64,000 bases of DNA from CAYVKY01 sp964452115 (GCA_964452115.1 CAYVKY010000001.1:1-64000); one strand, 5' to 3'. Shown: positions 43,348-53,527, numbered from the stretch's first letter. Program-made: numbers and translations. Notes: generated from the sequence alone by a model not told the origin.

Positions 43348-44271
43348 TTAACTTCCGATTTTTACTAGTTTAACGGTATAACCTTCTTTTTCAAGTTTTT
43401 TCACATCAGACTTCGCATCTGACTCAGTTGTATATACACCTGTTAAAACGTAAAAGAAAGTAGAGTCTTTTTTCGGCTTTACCTGTATAAAGATTGTACC
43501 AAAGTTTAATGACTCTAAATTTCCAATGAGCTGCTTCGTATCGTAATCACCTGACGTTTTCAGTATCTTAATTGTATATCCGGATGATATTCTGTCGGGA
43601 ACTTCTGAACTATTAATGTCTTCGTTATCATTTATTTTCTTAAATAAAGAAGAATTTACGTCGTCAGGATTAGGGGTAAGCAGATTGAGGTTTACCTTTT
43701 TGAAGGTGTAAAGATGATTCAATATGTTTTGTTTTGTCTGGATGACATCTTCAAAAAGATCGGCTGGTTTAAATCCCTCTACTTCGCTCTCACCGTCTTC
43801 AGAGAGCTCAAGGTCAGGATTGTAATATTCCAGAGTCACGTGAGCTAAACCACCCATCTCTAACTCCTGCTTTGCTGCATAGGACAAGTCTATTATTCTT
43901 CCGCCGGAATATGGACCGCGGTCGTTGATTCTAACTACAACGAATTTTCCGTTACTTTGATTTGTAACTTTTACCTCGGTTCCAAAAGGCAGGTATTTGT
44001 GAGCTGCAGTGAAATCATAAGTATTGAATGTTTCACCATTTGCAGTTCTTCGTCCCTGAAATCCGGGTCCATACCAGCTTGCAACGCCTTCTTGTATAAA
44101 ACTCGGGTTTTCAGATTTAGGACTGCCTATTGCATCATTATGATACGTAGCACTAATTGGTTCTAATATGAAAGCAATGAGCAATACTGCACTCATCACA
44201 ATCAGTTTCAGAGTTTTCAAGATATTTCTTCTCCTGTTTATGTTTTCGATTGTTTTTAAAAATCTCAGCAC
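43348..44271 (-). CDS. rlpA: RlpA-like septal lytic transglycosylase with SPOR domain
   Basis: The protein has 307 residues. A hydrophobic stretch (LIVMSAVLLIAFILEPISA) gives the export signal. The double-psi beta barrel has GVASWYGPGFQGRRTANGE, FTAAHKYLPFGTEVKVTN and RINDRGPYSGGRIIDLSYAA, where the acidic and His residues of the RlpA active site are kept. The C-terminal SPOR domain (TIKILKTSGDYDTKQLIGNL onward) would target denuded glycan at the division septum. RlpA cleaves glycan strands lacking stem peptides, the product of amidases such as the convergent neighbour. Confidence 0.93.
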   Translation of the reverse strand: MLRFLKTIENINRRRNILKTLKLIVMSAVLLIAFILEPISATYHNDAIGSPKSENPSFIQEGVASWYGPGFQGRRTANGETFNTYDFTAAHKYLPFGTEVKVTNQSNGKFVVVRINDRGPYSGGRIIDLSYAAKQELEMGGLAHVTLEYYNPDLELSEDGESEVEGFKPADLFEDVIQTKQNILNHLYTFKKVNLNLLTPNPDDVNSSLFKKINDNEDINSSEVPDRISSGYTIKILKTSGDYDTKQLIGNLESLNFGTIFIQVKPKKDSTFFYVLTGVYTTESDAKSDVKKLEKEGYTVKLVKIGS

Positions 44272-44357
44272 TTATTCACAGCTTTAAAACCACTAGTGCA
44301 TTCTTTCAAAGAACGTATAATATAAAATATTATTACTAAGTCAAAATTTAAGTGTGT

Positions 44358-44386
44358 AAAATATAAAATCTCATTCGGTTTGTCAA
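44358..44386 (-). promoter_or_regulatory. Candidate promoter for rlpA
   Basis: The minus strand has TTGACA, a 17-nt spacer and TATTTT about 87 nt before the rlpA start. This lies in a 273-nt gap that holds no gene I can recognise. Confidence 0.55.
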
Positions 44387-44414
44387 TATAAAAATAAAAA
44401 AAATTTATGCTTTA

Positions 44415-44453
44415 TGGTATTTACCACTTTAAGTCATAATGCGTAACGTATTA
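44415..44453. promoter_or_regulatory. Two dyad-symmetric sites upstream of the rlpA promoter
   Basis: TGGTA-TT-TACCA (44415-44426) is a perfect dyad, and TAATGCG-TAA-CGTATTA (44437-44453) has 6 of 7 matching positions. Both lie 30-70 nt upstream of the -35 box, where an activator could bind. Confidence 0.25.
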
Positions 44454-44544
44454 AAAAATATATCCATTGTGGTTAATATATAAAGTTAAAAAAATTACAC
44501 CACGAGTTAACGCAAAACGGCGGATTTCCGGAATTTGTCAAAAA

Positions 44545-45789
44545 TCACACCCATCCGCGTAGTTTACAAGCTTCGGCAACCCTTGCTACGGACACTACCA
44601 TTGCTGCCAATCTCGGATGAACTTTCTTTTCACGGATTGCCTCGAGAACGGTTTTATATGCCTTGGTAATTGTATGGTCAAGTTTGCTGTGCACTTCATT
44701 TTCTTCCCAGAAATATGAATATTTGTCCTGAACCATTTCGAGATAACTAACGATTACTCCACCGGATGAGCCGACGATGTCCGGAATTACCATAACGTTA
44801 TTGTTATTCAATATTATATCGGCTTCAGGCGTTGTAGGACCGTTTGCAAGTTCACAAAGAATTTTTGCTTTGATGTTTTTGGCGTTATTTTCATTGATCG
44901 AGTTCTCCAGTGCAGCCGGATATAATATGTCAACGTTACTTTCAAGAATTGATTCTTTCGGAACGACCTGTGAACCGGGGAATCCGACTATAGTACCGTT
45001 TTGCAGTTTATAGTTCACAAGTTCCATCGGATTCATACCTGATTTACTGTAAATTCCGCCTTTTGAGTCGCAAACTGCAACCAGTTTCCCGCATCCTAAA
45101 ATCTCCTGATGAAGCAGCGCAGCTCTCTGACCTGCGTTTCCAAATCCCTGTATAGCATAGGTTTCAGGAGCAATATTGAAGTATTTACAGGCTTCTCTGA
45201 CGGTATATATTCCGCCCCGGGCAGTAGCATCCCTTCTTCCTTCCGTGCCGCCGATTTGCTGAGGCTTATCCGTCATTACGCCAGGATTATGGCTGCGGGT
45301 AAGGACTTCGTATTCATCCATCATCCATGCCATGGTTTGTGGATTTGTATATACATCAGGCGCAGGAATATCCCTGTCGGGACCTATATGCTCTGCCACC
45401 GAGCGTACATATCCGCGGGCGATATTTTCGAGTTCGCGCTCCGATAAATTCTTCGGATTACATACAACTCCGCCTTTGCTGCCACCAAGCGGTATATCCA
45501 CCACTGCCGTTTTCCACGTCATCCAGCAGGCGAGAGCACGGATTGTATCAATTGTTTCGTCATTATGAAATCTTATTCCGCCCTTTGCCGGACCTCTGGC
45601 GTAGTTATATTGAATTCGGTAGCCGTGAAATATATGAATATTTCCGTTATCCAATCTGATAGGCATAGTGAATGAAAATTCCTTTTGCGGAAAGGTCAGT
45701 AACTGGATTGTAGGTTCATCGAGCCTCAGCAATTTTGCCGCATCCAATACCTGACTTTGGGCTACCTGAAATGAATTATATGTTTTCAT
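44545..45789 (-). CDS. Glu/Leu/Phe/Val family dehydrogenase (catabolic-type glutamate dehydrogenase)
   Basis: The protein has 414 residues, like RocG/GudB-type NAD-linked glutamate dehydrogenases (about 425). FHGYRIQYNYARGPAKGGIR and PLGGSKGGVVCNP contain the substrate-binding lysines, and AIQGFGNAGQRAALLH the dinucleotide motif. It deaminates glutamate to 2-oxoglutarate; leucine or valine cannot be excluded. It lies 6 nt downstream of the zinc-ribbon gene and in one transcript with the PEP-synthase-like gene. A second enzyme of the anabolic type is encoded at 49049-50407. The family often opens with a SAM-independent helical segment as seen here (residues 1-30). Confidence 0.93.
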   Translation of the reverse strand: MKTYNSFQVAQSQVLDAAKLLRLDEPTIQLLTFPQKEFSFTMPIRLDNGNIHIFHGYRIQYNYARGPAKGGIRFHNDETIDTIRALACWMTWKTAVVDIPLGGSKGGVVCNPKNLSERELENIARGYVRSVAEHIGPDRDIPAPDVYTNPQTMAWMMDEYEVLTRSHNPGVMTDKPQQIGGTEGRRDATARGGIYTVREACKYFNIAPETYAIQGFGNAGQRAALLHQEILGCGKLVAVCDSKGGIYSKSGMNPMELVNYKLQNGTIVGFPGSQVVPKESILESNVDILYPAALENSINENNAKNIKAKILCELANGPTTPEADIILNNNNVMVIPDIVGSSGGVIVSYLEMVQDKYSYFWEENEVHSKLDHTITKAYKTVLEAIREKKVHPRLAAMVVSVARVAEACKLRGWV

Positions 45790-45795
45790 TTTAAT

Positions 45796-45999
45796 TTAAT
45801 TTTTATTTTCTTTTTTTTTGTTATCACCGTCATCTTCCAGCGGAATATCGAGTGTAATTCTGTACCAGCAATTTTTGCAAATTATGGCTCTGTCCACTCC
45901 AAGCAGTACTTGCTGCCAAGAACTGAGTTTCTGGTGACAGTGCGGGCATCTGTCAGGTATTTCTGTTCTGTCCTTATTTTCTGGTTGCATTTTGGTCAA
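45796..45999 (-). CDS. Small zinc-ribbon protein
   Basis: This 67-residue protein has CPHC near residue 18 and CKNC near residue 41, a four-cysteine zinc ribbon, with a charged lysine/asparagine-rich tail. I do not know a function. The coding region overlaps the end of the PEP-synthase-like gene by 26 nt and ends 6 nt before the dehydrogenase gene, so all three are co-transcribed. The start could also be the ATG three codons downstream (45990). Confidence 0.75.
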   Translation of the reverse strand: MTKMQPENKDRTEIPDRCPHCHQKLSSWQQVLLGVDRAIICKNCWYRITLDIPLEDDGDNKKKENKN

Positions 46000-48982
46000 C
46001 TCCGGGTTTAATTATAGCTCCTAAATGTTTATGGGCATTTGCCTTTATAATGATAGGTTTATTAAATCTCAAATGTTTTACAAATTCGGTTTCTTCTACC
46101 GGGGGAGTATTCAGTAGAAAATTCCAGTCAACAAAACTTTTATCTCCGTCTGCTCCGATGGTAAAATAATTAATCATAAATGATGTAAGATTCTGAAAGA
46201 AGTGCGAACCCTGCGACGGTTCAACGGGAATGTCTTTTAATCCCGCTTCAACGATGGCTTTTGCTCCGGAAATCTGCGGCCAGGTAACGGGGATTCCGAG
46301 CCAAGGGTCAAGCGTACCCCATCTGCCGACTCCGAAGAGTACATATGGTTTATTTTCCGAAATAAGTTTGCTGTTAATCTGATTTACTTCCTGCGCTACC
46401 TGCCTGCTTTTTGCTCTCTCGAATTTATTTATATCTACTACAACGATATCGTAAACGTCATCTACGACACCGTTGCCGAGTACATCATTAGTTTTGCAAA
46501 TCAGGTCACTGTCATTTAGATAATCAAACCTCAGGTCATCACTTTCGTGTCCGATAACGAGCGGCCTCATCTGAAGCACACCGAATTCTTTCGGCTGTTT
46601 TCGAGGAACGGACATATTCACGGCGAATTCTATTTCAACCGGCGTTCCCATTCCCCATGAACCCATATCAAGAAGCAGTTCGAGAATATCCGGAAGTGGG
46701 AAGAGTTTGTTTTTCAGAATCGGCGCAAATGTTACGAGCCTTGAACCGCTTCGGGAAATGCCGTCATAAATGGCATCGTTGTCCCTTGAATAAGTCGAGC
46801 CTACGTATCCGAGCGTGCCGTCTTCTTCAGCAGAATGAATATCGTAATTTTTTGTAAACTCATCCTGAATTATCACGTCTCCGCTTTCATTATACCTGTC
46901 AGTTTCCAAATCAAGAGCGTAAAATGTTTTCTGATTAGTCTGAAGTGCTTCTTTCGGATTATGGAACTGAATCAGATTAGTGGGATATCTCGGGCAAAAT
47001 CTCACACACATTCCGCCTTCCACTATTGTTTTGCCGAGTCCTAAAGCAACAGAAACCACACCGTCAGTGGATTCCATCGGCGGAAGGGGATAAAAGTTGT
47101 ATGTTTTTGCCACTCCTGAAAAATCCGGATAATATCTGTTTTTATGCAGGCTGCCTACCATTCTTTGAATTACGACTGCCATTTTTTCTTCTTCAAGCCT
47201 GTAGGATGTCATTTTAAAATAATCTTTTGCATTACTATAAAATGTTGAGGCATACACCAGCTTAATTGTATTTACAAGGTCATTCAGTCTGACAAAAGGA
47301 TTCTGATGATTATTCGGTATCATAAACGTGTCATACACACCTGCGAATGGATGATACTGGGAATCTTCAAGAAGCGAAGATGACCTTACCGACAGAGGCA
47401 CTTTTACCATATCAAGATAAGCCACGAGGTCTGCAATCACTTCAGCGGGAAACAATTTTGCATCAAGAAATCTGTGCTTTATCTGAAGGTCATTCGTGGA
47501 ATTCAGAGCGAAATTTCTCAGATTGTTTTCATCGAGGAATTCATCGAATACATCCGTGCCGAGCACGATAGCAGGGGGAACGTCTATCTGTATGCCTTCA
47601 AATTTATTGCTTATGCTGTAATTATTAATGAGAATATTCAGAAAGCTAAGTCCGCGTGCTTTACCGCCGAGTGAACCGCCGCCGATTCTTGCAAAGCTGT
47701 TATACTCATCAAAATTATCACGTTTGAAATCCGTAATAATTCCTCTGATTCTGATTTTTCTGTATTCTTTCAGCGCATCTATCAGATAGTTCCTTAGCGA
47801 TTCAGGGGTTGCGTATTCCGAAACTTTTTTAGGACGGAGTTTATCCGCAAGCCAGAATTCAGTACGCGCTTTAAGCCAGTTTGAAAAATCATTTTTTGAA
47901 GCGTGATACAAGATAGATGAAGAGGGAACAACTGAAAGCAGTTCGGCGAGTGAATTCAGATCTTTTGCCCTGCCGACTTCTTTGCCGTCGGGTGTCGTAA
48001 ACACAAAATCCCCAAAACTGAAATACTGAATCATAAATTCACGAAGGTCGTGAAGGAACATCGGAGAGTCTTTAAGGAGAAATGAAAGCCCGATATCTTT
48101 TGCTTTTTTTTCATTTGTACATTCGGCAGACTGAAGCAGAATCGGAATATCGGAATATAATTTTCTTACTTCGGCTGCAAACTCAAAACCCGCTTCAGAA
48201 TGAAGTTCGCCGTCCTTATAAAAATCGACATCGGAAATAATTCCCAGTATATATTCCTTATATTTATCAAAATATTCCATCGCTTCTTCATACGTGCTGC
48301 ACAAAAGTATTTTCGGCCTCGCACGCATTCGAAGTGATTTATGCGAAAGATTAATTCCTTCTGAAATGAGACGCTGTGATTGATTTAATACTTCAGTATA
48401 AATAATCGGAAGGAATGAAGAATAATTTCTGATGTTATCTTCGATAACTATGATAGACTGTACACCGGCAATTCTTGTGTCATTATCAAGGTTCATTTTA
48501 TCCTCGATAGATTTGATGATACCAATGATTAGCCGGTAATCGCCCTGCCATATAAAGATTTTAGTAAAAACGGAAGTATCCTGCCTTTTGATAATTTCAG
48601 TCAGTTCCTTATTGTCAAACGACAGCAGAATAATCGGAATTCTACTCTCAGACTCTCTGATTTTTTTTGCAAATTTTACCGGAGGCATATCTTCCGTATG
48701 CAATGTAGTTATCACGAGGTCGAAGCGTTTATCTTCATTAAGCAGAGTAAGGGCTTCGCGTGCACTTGATACGCGCGTAATTTCAGGCGAATGGCTCAGG
48801 TGAAGCCCCTGATATTCATTTCTTATTAACTCATAGAGTCTGCCGTCTTCTTCGAAAAGATAAAGGTCATACAGGCTGGATACAAGCAGAACATCTCTTA
48901 TCCTCTGACGCATAAGATTCTGAAATCCCTGAAATCTTGTACCGTAACCGTGTTCAACCCATGTTGAATCGAGTTCTTTCAT
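45974..48982 (-). CDS. Tandem receiver-like and PEP/pyruvate-binding (PPDK_N) protein
   Basis: The protein has 1002 residues. Residues 30-160 form a degenerate receiver-like domain (ITTLHTED in place of the phospho-Asp). Residues 175-320 form a second one with the expected residues: E181-D182 in VIEDN, D251 in ISDVDF, S285 and K304 in LLKDS. From about 430 a PEP synthase/PPDK N-terminal ATP-grasp follows: ARIGGGSLGGKARGLSF, LSVRSSSLLEDSQYHPFAGV and VSVALGLGKTIVEGG. The phosphohistidine swivelling domain and TIM barrel of PEP synthase or PPDK are absent. It may phosphorylate an unknown partner or sense pyruvate and ATP. It leads the operon with the zinc ribbon and glutamate dehydrogenase. Confidence 0.85.
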   Translation of the reverse strand: MKELDSTWVEHGYGTRFQGFQNLMRQRIRDVLLVSSLYDLYLFEEDGRLYELIRNEYQGLHLSHSPEITRVSSAREALTLLNEDKRFDLVITTLHTEDMPPVKFAKKIRESESRIPIILLSFDNKELTEIIKRQDTSVFTKIFIWQGDYRLIIGIIKSIEDKMNLDNDTRIAGVQSIIVIEDNIRNYSSFLPIIYTEVLNQSQRLISEGINLSHKSLRMRARPKILLCSTYEEAMEYFDKYKEYILGIISDVDFYKDGELHSEAGFEFAAEVRKLYSDIPILLQSAECTNEKKAKDIGLSFLLKDSPMFLHDLREFMIQYFSFGDFVFTTPDGKEVGRAKDLNSLAELLSVVPSSSILYHASKNDFSNWLKARTEFWLADKLRPKKVSEYATPESLRNYLIDALKEYRKIRIRGIITDFKRDNFDEYNSFARIGGGSLGGKARGLSFLNILINNYSISNKFEGIQIDVPPAIVLGTDVFDEFLDENNLRNFALNSTNDLQIKHRFLDAKLFPAEVIADLVAYLDMVKVPLSVRSSSLLEDSQYHPFAGVYDTFMIPNNHQNPFVRLNDLVNTIKLVYASTFYSNAKDYFKMTSYRLEEEKMAVVIQRMVGSLHKNRYYPDFSGVAKTYNFYPLPPMESTDGVVSVALGLGKTIVEGGMCVRFCPRYPTNLIQFHNPKEALQTNQKTFYALDLETDRYNESGDVIIQDEFTKNYDIHSAEEDGTLGYVGSTYSRDNDAIYDGISRSGSRLVTFAPILKNKLFPLPDILELLLDMGSWGMGTPVEIEFAVNMSVPRKQPKEFGVLQMRPLVIGHESDDLRFDYLNDSDLICKTNDVLGNGVVDDVYDIVVVDINKFERAKSRQVAQEVNQINSKLISENKPYVLFGVGRWGTLDPWLGIPVTWPQISGAKAIVEAGLKDIPVEPSQGSHFFQNLTSFMINYFTIGADGDKSFVDWNFLLNTPPVEETEFVKHLRFNKPIIIKANAHKHLGAIIKPGVDQNATRK

Positions 48983-48998
48983 ATTAATTGTAAAAAAC

Positions 48999-49026
48999 GG
49001 AGAATCCCTGTCAGAAGGGATTCTCC
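48999..49026 (-). terminator. Rho-independent terminator after gdhA
   Basis: GGAGAATCCCT and AGGGATTCTCC form a perfect 11-bp stem with a 6-nt loop. On the minus strand six T follow (48997-48992). It is only 10 nt before the start of the PEP-synthase-like gene. Confidence 0.88.
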
Positions 49027-49048
49027 ACTATAAAATTTAAAATATAAT

Positions 49049-50428
<1,380 letters not shown>

Positions 50429-50467
50429 TTAAGTTGGAAAAATGTTTTATGAAAAAAAACTATTTAA

Positions 50468-50689
50468 TTAATACTTTTTAAAATTTATTAATTTAAAAAT
50501 TTTTACTTCGTTTTTCTGCAACGTGTCCGAAATCAAGGTAACATCATAATACTTTTGCCCCTGCATTATGAATCGCGGCATTGTTTTTGTATAATAGCTT
50601 TCCCGAAGAGAAATAAAATCTTCATTTGTAAAAGACTTGTCCGTTGAAAATCCGTTTTCGTATATGTTTGTTGAATCTCTGTTTACCAT
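50468..50689 (-). CDS. Possible small hypothetical protein
   Basis: A 73-residue frame begins with MVNRDSTNIYENGFSTDK and ends KLINFKKY. A stop codon lies two codons upstream of the ATG in frame, so it cannot extend. Codon use resembles the neighbouring genes and the sequence is amphipathic (FIMQGQKYYDVTLISDTL), but no motif or ribosome site is seen. It may be a real small protein, a remnant of a longer one, or chance. If it is not real, 50408-50788 is a 381-nt gap holding nothing else I recognise. Confidence 0.4.
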   Translation of the reverse strand: MVNRDSTNIYENGFSTDKSFTNEDFISLRESYYTKTMPRFIMQGQKYYDVTLISDTLQKNEVKIFKLINFKKY

Positions 50690-50788
50690 TTGCGGCTATC
50701 TAAGAAATTATTTCAACATTTATTTTCAATTAATCTTTCGGTACTTACGTAATATATATTAATTTTTTAATAAAAAATATTTATATTT

Positions 50789-51919
50789 TTATATAGTAAT
50801 ATTATATATCCTGTATGTCTTGTATTTGTCTGCGTCAAGATTTACAGCAGTCTGAACCATCGGCATATTGTCTTCAAGAATCCACGATATTTCAGCAGCA
50901 TTAAATCCGCTTGCTATTCCGCGCTCGATAGTGTGTTTGATAAATACTGCTTCAATACCTTTTTTATGAAATTCTTTTACTATGCCCATTGTGAGAAGAC
51001 GGATAGAATGAATATTCTTTTTGCCGAAAAGCAATTTGAAAATTCCGAATGGGAAAATCTTTCCATTCAGTTTTTTAAATACAACATTCATATCAGGGAG
51101 AGCAAGAGAAAATCCGACAGGAACTCCGTTTGACTCCGCAAAATATACAAGATTCGGATTCAAAATCATTTTAAATGAATCGGCAATATAATCAAATTCT
51201 TTATCCGTCATAGGAACGAAACCCCAGTTGTACATCCAGGCTTTATTGTAAACTTCGCGTACTTTTCTGAGTTCGTTGTCAAAATCTTTCATATTGATAT
51301 TGCGTATAACAATGTTCTCTTTCTTCATAACAATATCGGAAAGCCTTGTAAGTTTGCTCATTACTTTTTCATTCTTTGTAATCTTATCCTCCACAAGGAA
51401 AGCATAAACATCTTTTATTTTCTTATAACCGTATCCTTCTATAAGATTAATGTAGTAGCGCGGATTGTATGTCATCAGCAGACACGGGTCGAAATCAAAG
51501 CCGTCTATAAGCAGTCCGATTTCATCATTGGTGGACAGGTTTATCGGACCTCTTATTTCATCGAGTCCGAGAGATTTCAGGAAATTCTTTGCTTTGTCAA
51601 ATAGTGCATTTGCAACCTGCTGGTCGTTAATACATTCAAAGAATCCGAAAAATCCTGCTTTGTCTTTATGAAAATCATTGTGCATGTCATTTTTAATGGC
51701 AGCAATTCTTCCGGATAATTCGCCGTCTTTGTATGCGAGATAAAATTTAACCTGCGCATGTTCGAAAAAAGGATTTCTTTTTCTGTTAAGATTTTTCTTA
51801 ATATCAAACAGCAAAGGGGCAACCCAGTGTTTATCGTCTTTATAAATTTTCCAGGGGAATTTTATAAAATCCATCATTTCAAGTTCTGTCAGAACTTCTT
51901 TCACAATTATTTCACTCAT
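50789..51919 (-). CDS. Double GNAT-fold acetyltransferase-like protein
   Basis: The protein has 376 residues from the ATG at 51919 (the frame opens at 51925). Two GNAT-like halves are visible: VKFYLAYKDGELSGRIAAIK in the first, and VYFAESNGVPVGFSLALPD with RLLTMGIVKEFHKKGIEAVF (the acetyl-CoA loop region) in the second. FFGFFECINDQQVANALFDK and GPINLSTNDEIGLLIDGFD are typical of a conserved uncharacterised family found in many bacteria. The acyl acceptor is unknown. The start overlaps the end of bcp, so it is translated from the ftsX-bcp transcript. Confidence 0.8.
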   Translation of the reverse strand: MSEIIVKEVLTELEMMDFIKFPWKIYKDDKHWVAPLLFDIKKNLNRKRNPFFEHAQVKFYLAYKDGELSGRIAAIKNDMHNDFHKDKAGFFGFFECINDQQVANALFDKAKNFLKSLGLDEIRGPINLSTNDEIGLLIDGFDFDPCLLMTYNPRYYINLIEGYGYKKIKDVYAFLVEDKITKNEKVMSKLTRLSDIVMKKENIVIRNINMKDFDNELRKVREVYNKAWMYNWGFVPMTDKEFDYIADSFKMILNPNLVYFAESNGVPVGFSLALPDMNVVFKKLNGKIFPFGIFKLLFGKKNIHSIRLLTMGIVKEFHKKGIEAVFIKHTIERGIASGFNAAEISWILEDNMPMVQTAVNLDADKYKTYRIYNITI

Positions 51920-52373
51920 TTTCAATTAATTTTATTATTTCATCAATATGTCCGTCAACTTTAACTTTCGGGAATATTTTCTGAATAAATCCTTTTTTAT
52001 CTATAATAAAAGTTGTTCTTTCAATACCCATAAATTTTTTTCCGTATAAACTTTTTTCTTTCCACACGCCGTATACTTTTATCATATCGAGCGATTCATC
52101 GGAAAGCAAAGTAAACGGAAGGGAATATTTGGTTTTGAATTTCTGATGTGCTGCAGTATTATCCTTGCTCACACCGATTACTGCGATGTCATTTTTTTCA
52201 AAAAATTTGATTGAGTCCCTGAAAGCGCAGGCTTCACGCGTGCATCCGGATGTATTATCCTTCGGATAGAAATAAAGGATTACTAGTTTCCCTTTGTAAT
52301 CCTTTAAACTTATTTTTTTTCCTTCATCAGATACGAGAGTAAAATCAGGTGCTTTATCTTTTGGTTTCAGCAT
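51912..52373 (-). CDS. bcp: Thioredoxin-dependent peroxiredoxin (Bcp/PrxQ)
   Basis: The protein has 153 residues. The peroxidatic Cys lies in YPKDNTSGCTREACAFRDS, with the resolving Cys five residues later, the PrxQ arrangement. LKPKDKAPDFTLVSDEGK opens the thioredoxin fold and GIERTTFIIDKKGFI is the conserved substrate-side strand with its Arg. It reduces peroxides in the cytoplasm using thioredoxin. It lies 2 nt downstream of ftsX and overlaps the GNAT gene. Confidence 0.96.
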   Translation of the reverse strand: MLKPKDKAPDFTLVSDEGKKISLKDYKGKLVILYFYPKDNTSGCTREACAFRDSIKFFEKNDIAVIGVSKDNTAAHQKFKTKYSLPFTLLSDESLDMIKVYGVWKEKSLYGKKFMGIERTTFIIDKKGFIQKIFPKVKVDGHIDEIIKLIENE

Positions 52374-52375
52374 TT

Positions 52376-53260
52376 TTAATAATTTATTAACCTTTCCTTT
52401 TTTAAGAAAAATTTCACGGAAATCAGACTTCCCAGAATTCCGAGAAATATTCCCGCAATCACGAGGGATATAACATATTCGATTCCCATAAAATCAATTT
52501 TGAGTTCATTTGAAGAAAATTTTGAAGTGAACAGAAAATAAAATCCGTAAAGAGCCCCGACTGCAATTATGCCTCCCGCCAAACCCTGAATAAATCCTCC
52601 GATTATGAAAGGAGTAATTATGAAAGAGTTTTTTGCGCCGAGGAGTTTAAACAGTTCAAGAATTTTTTTCTTTGAAGAGATTACAAGGCGAATTGTATTT
52701 GACACAAGGAAAATTGAAGAAACAGAAATCACAATTAAAATCAAAAGGTTTATCAGCAAAAGCCCGCTCGAATTTTTTTCTATCATTTCGAGATTTTTTT
52801 CGGGGTAAACAATGTCCTGAACTTTTTTCATCGTGTTTATCTGCGCCTTGATTTTATTCATTCTGTCGGTGTATTTGTATTCATCGTACAGATTTATTTT
52901 CAGTGATGCAGGCAGGGGATTTGATTCAAAGATATCAAGCATATCCTTGCCGAATTCGCTTTCAAATATTTTTGCAGCATCGGCTTTTGAAATATACGTA
53001 ATCTGTTTGACGCCGCCGATGGTTCTTATCTTTTCGCGCAGGTCATTTAATTCATCCTGATTAATTGAATCATCTAGGAAAACTTCAATTTCGACTTTAT
53101 CCTTGATAGATTTAATTAATTTATTCGAGTTGATGGATATATTATAGTATATCGCAATAAGAATCAGCGACAGTGTAATAGTAATGACGGATGCGAATGT
53201 AGATAGCTTGGCTGAGTTTAATCCTCTGATTGATTCTTTAAATAAGAAATTTATCTTCAA
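52376..53260 (-). CDS. ftsX: Cell division ABC-transporter permease-like protein FtsX
   Basis: The protein has 294 residues with the FtsX layout: a cytoplasmic N-terminus (FKESIRGLNSAKLSTFAS), a membrane segment near 25-45, an extracytoplasmic domain of about 120 residues (VEIEVFLDDSINQDELNDL, ISKADAAKIFESEFG, NPLPASLKINL) and three more membrane segments with FKLLGAKNSFIITPFIIGGF. FtsX with FtsE activates cell-wall hydrolases at the septum. The ftsE gene is not next to it, which is common in Bacteroidota. The window also encodes an amidase and RlpA, both septal wall enzymes. Upstream lies a 295-nt gap with a structured element. Confidence 0.93.
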   Translation of the reverse strand: MKINFLFKESIRGLNSAKLSTFASVITITLSLILIAIYYNISINSNKLIKSIKDKVEIEVFLDDSINQDELNDLREKIRTIGGVKQITYISKADAAKIFESEFGKDMLDIFESNPLPASLKINLYDEYKYTDRMNKIKAQINTMKKVQDIVYPEKNLEMIEKNSSGLLLINLLILIVISVSSIFLVSNTIRLVISSKKKILELFKLLGAKNSFIITPFIIGGFIQGLAGGIIAVGALYGFYFLFTSKFSSNELKIDFMGIEYVISLVIAGIFLGILGSLISVKFFLKKERLINY

Positions 53261-53338
53261 AATGAATTCTACATTTATTTATGCAAAAATAAAGAAAAAT
53301 ATATTATTAATTAACGTAAAATGAAGTGCATAATTATT

Positions 53339-53445
53339 TCATCCGAACATACTCCGGGTAACCTTTTAAAACGGACTTTCACCCGGCTCATACCAAACAC
53401 TTATATCAAAACGAGCCTATTACTTCTGAAAGGGAGTTCGAATGA
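53339..53445 (-). other. Candidate structured leader RNA upstream of ftsX
   Basis: On the minus strand TCATTCGAAC (53445-53436) pairs with GTTCGGATGA (53348-53339) over 10 positions, one of them G-U, and encloses a second stem CCGGGT/ACCCGG (53386-53381 with 53359-53354). The segment is more GC-rich than the rest of the 295-nt gap. It ends about 80 nt before ftsX. It matches no riboswitch class that I recognise. Confidence 0.3.
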
Positions 53446-53519
53446 AAATGTTCACTTAGAAAATATTTAAAAAAAATAATGAAAATCTGTATTTTTATTT
53501 TATTTTTGTATAACTATCT

Positions 53520-53527
53520 TACGTTTG
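53520..53527 (+). promoter_or_regulatory. Candidate -7 element for the surface cluster
   Basis: TACGTTTG matches the Bacteroidota TAnnTTTG box and lies 29 nt before the GTG start at 53556. No clear -33 TTTG is present, so support is weak. Confidence 0.35.

Noticed and set aside
45109..45659. Overlapping plus-strand frames of about 110 residues
   Set aside because: They are antisense to the glutamate dehydrogenase gene and reflect codon bias.
53339..53445. Cobalamin riboswitch or group II intron domain V
   Set aside because: GGTGAAAGTCC recalls both, but the cobalamin B12 box and the intron's AGC/GAAA stem are absent, so only an unnamed structured element is reported.
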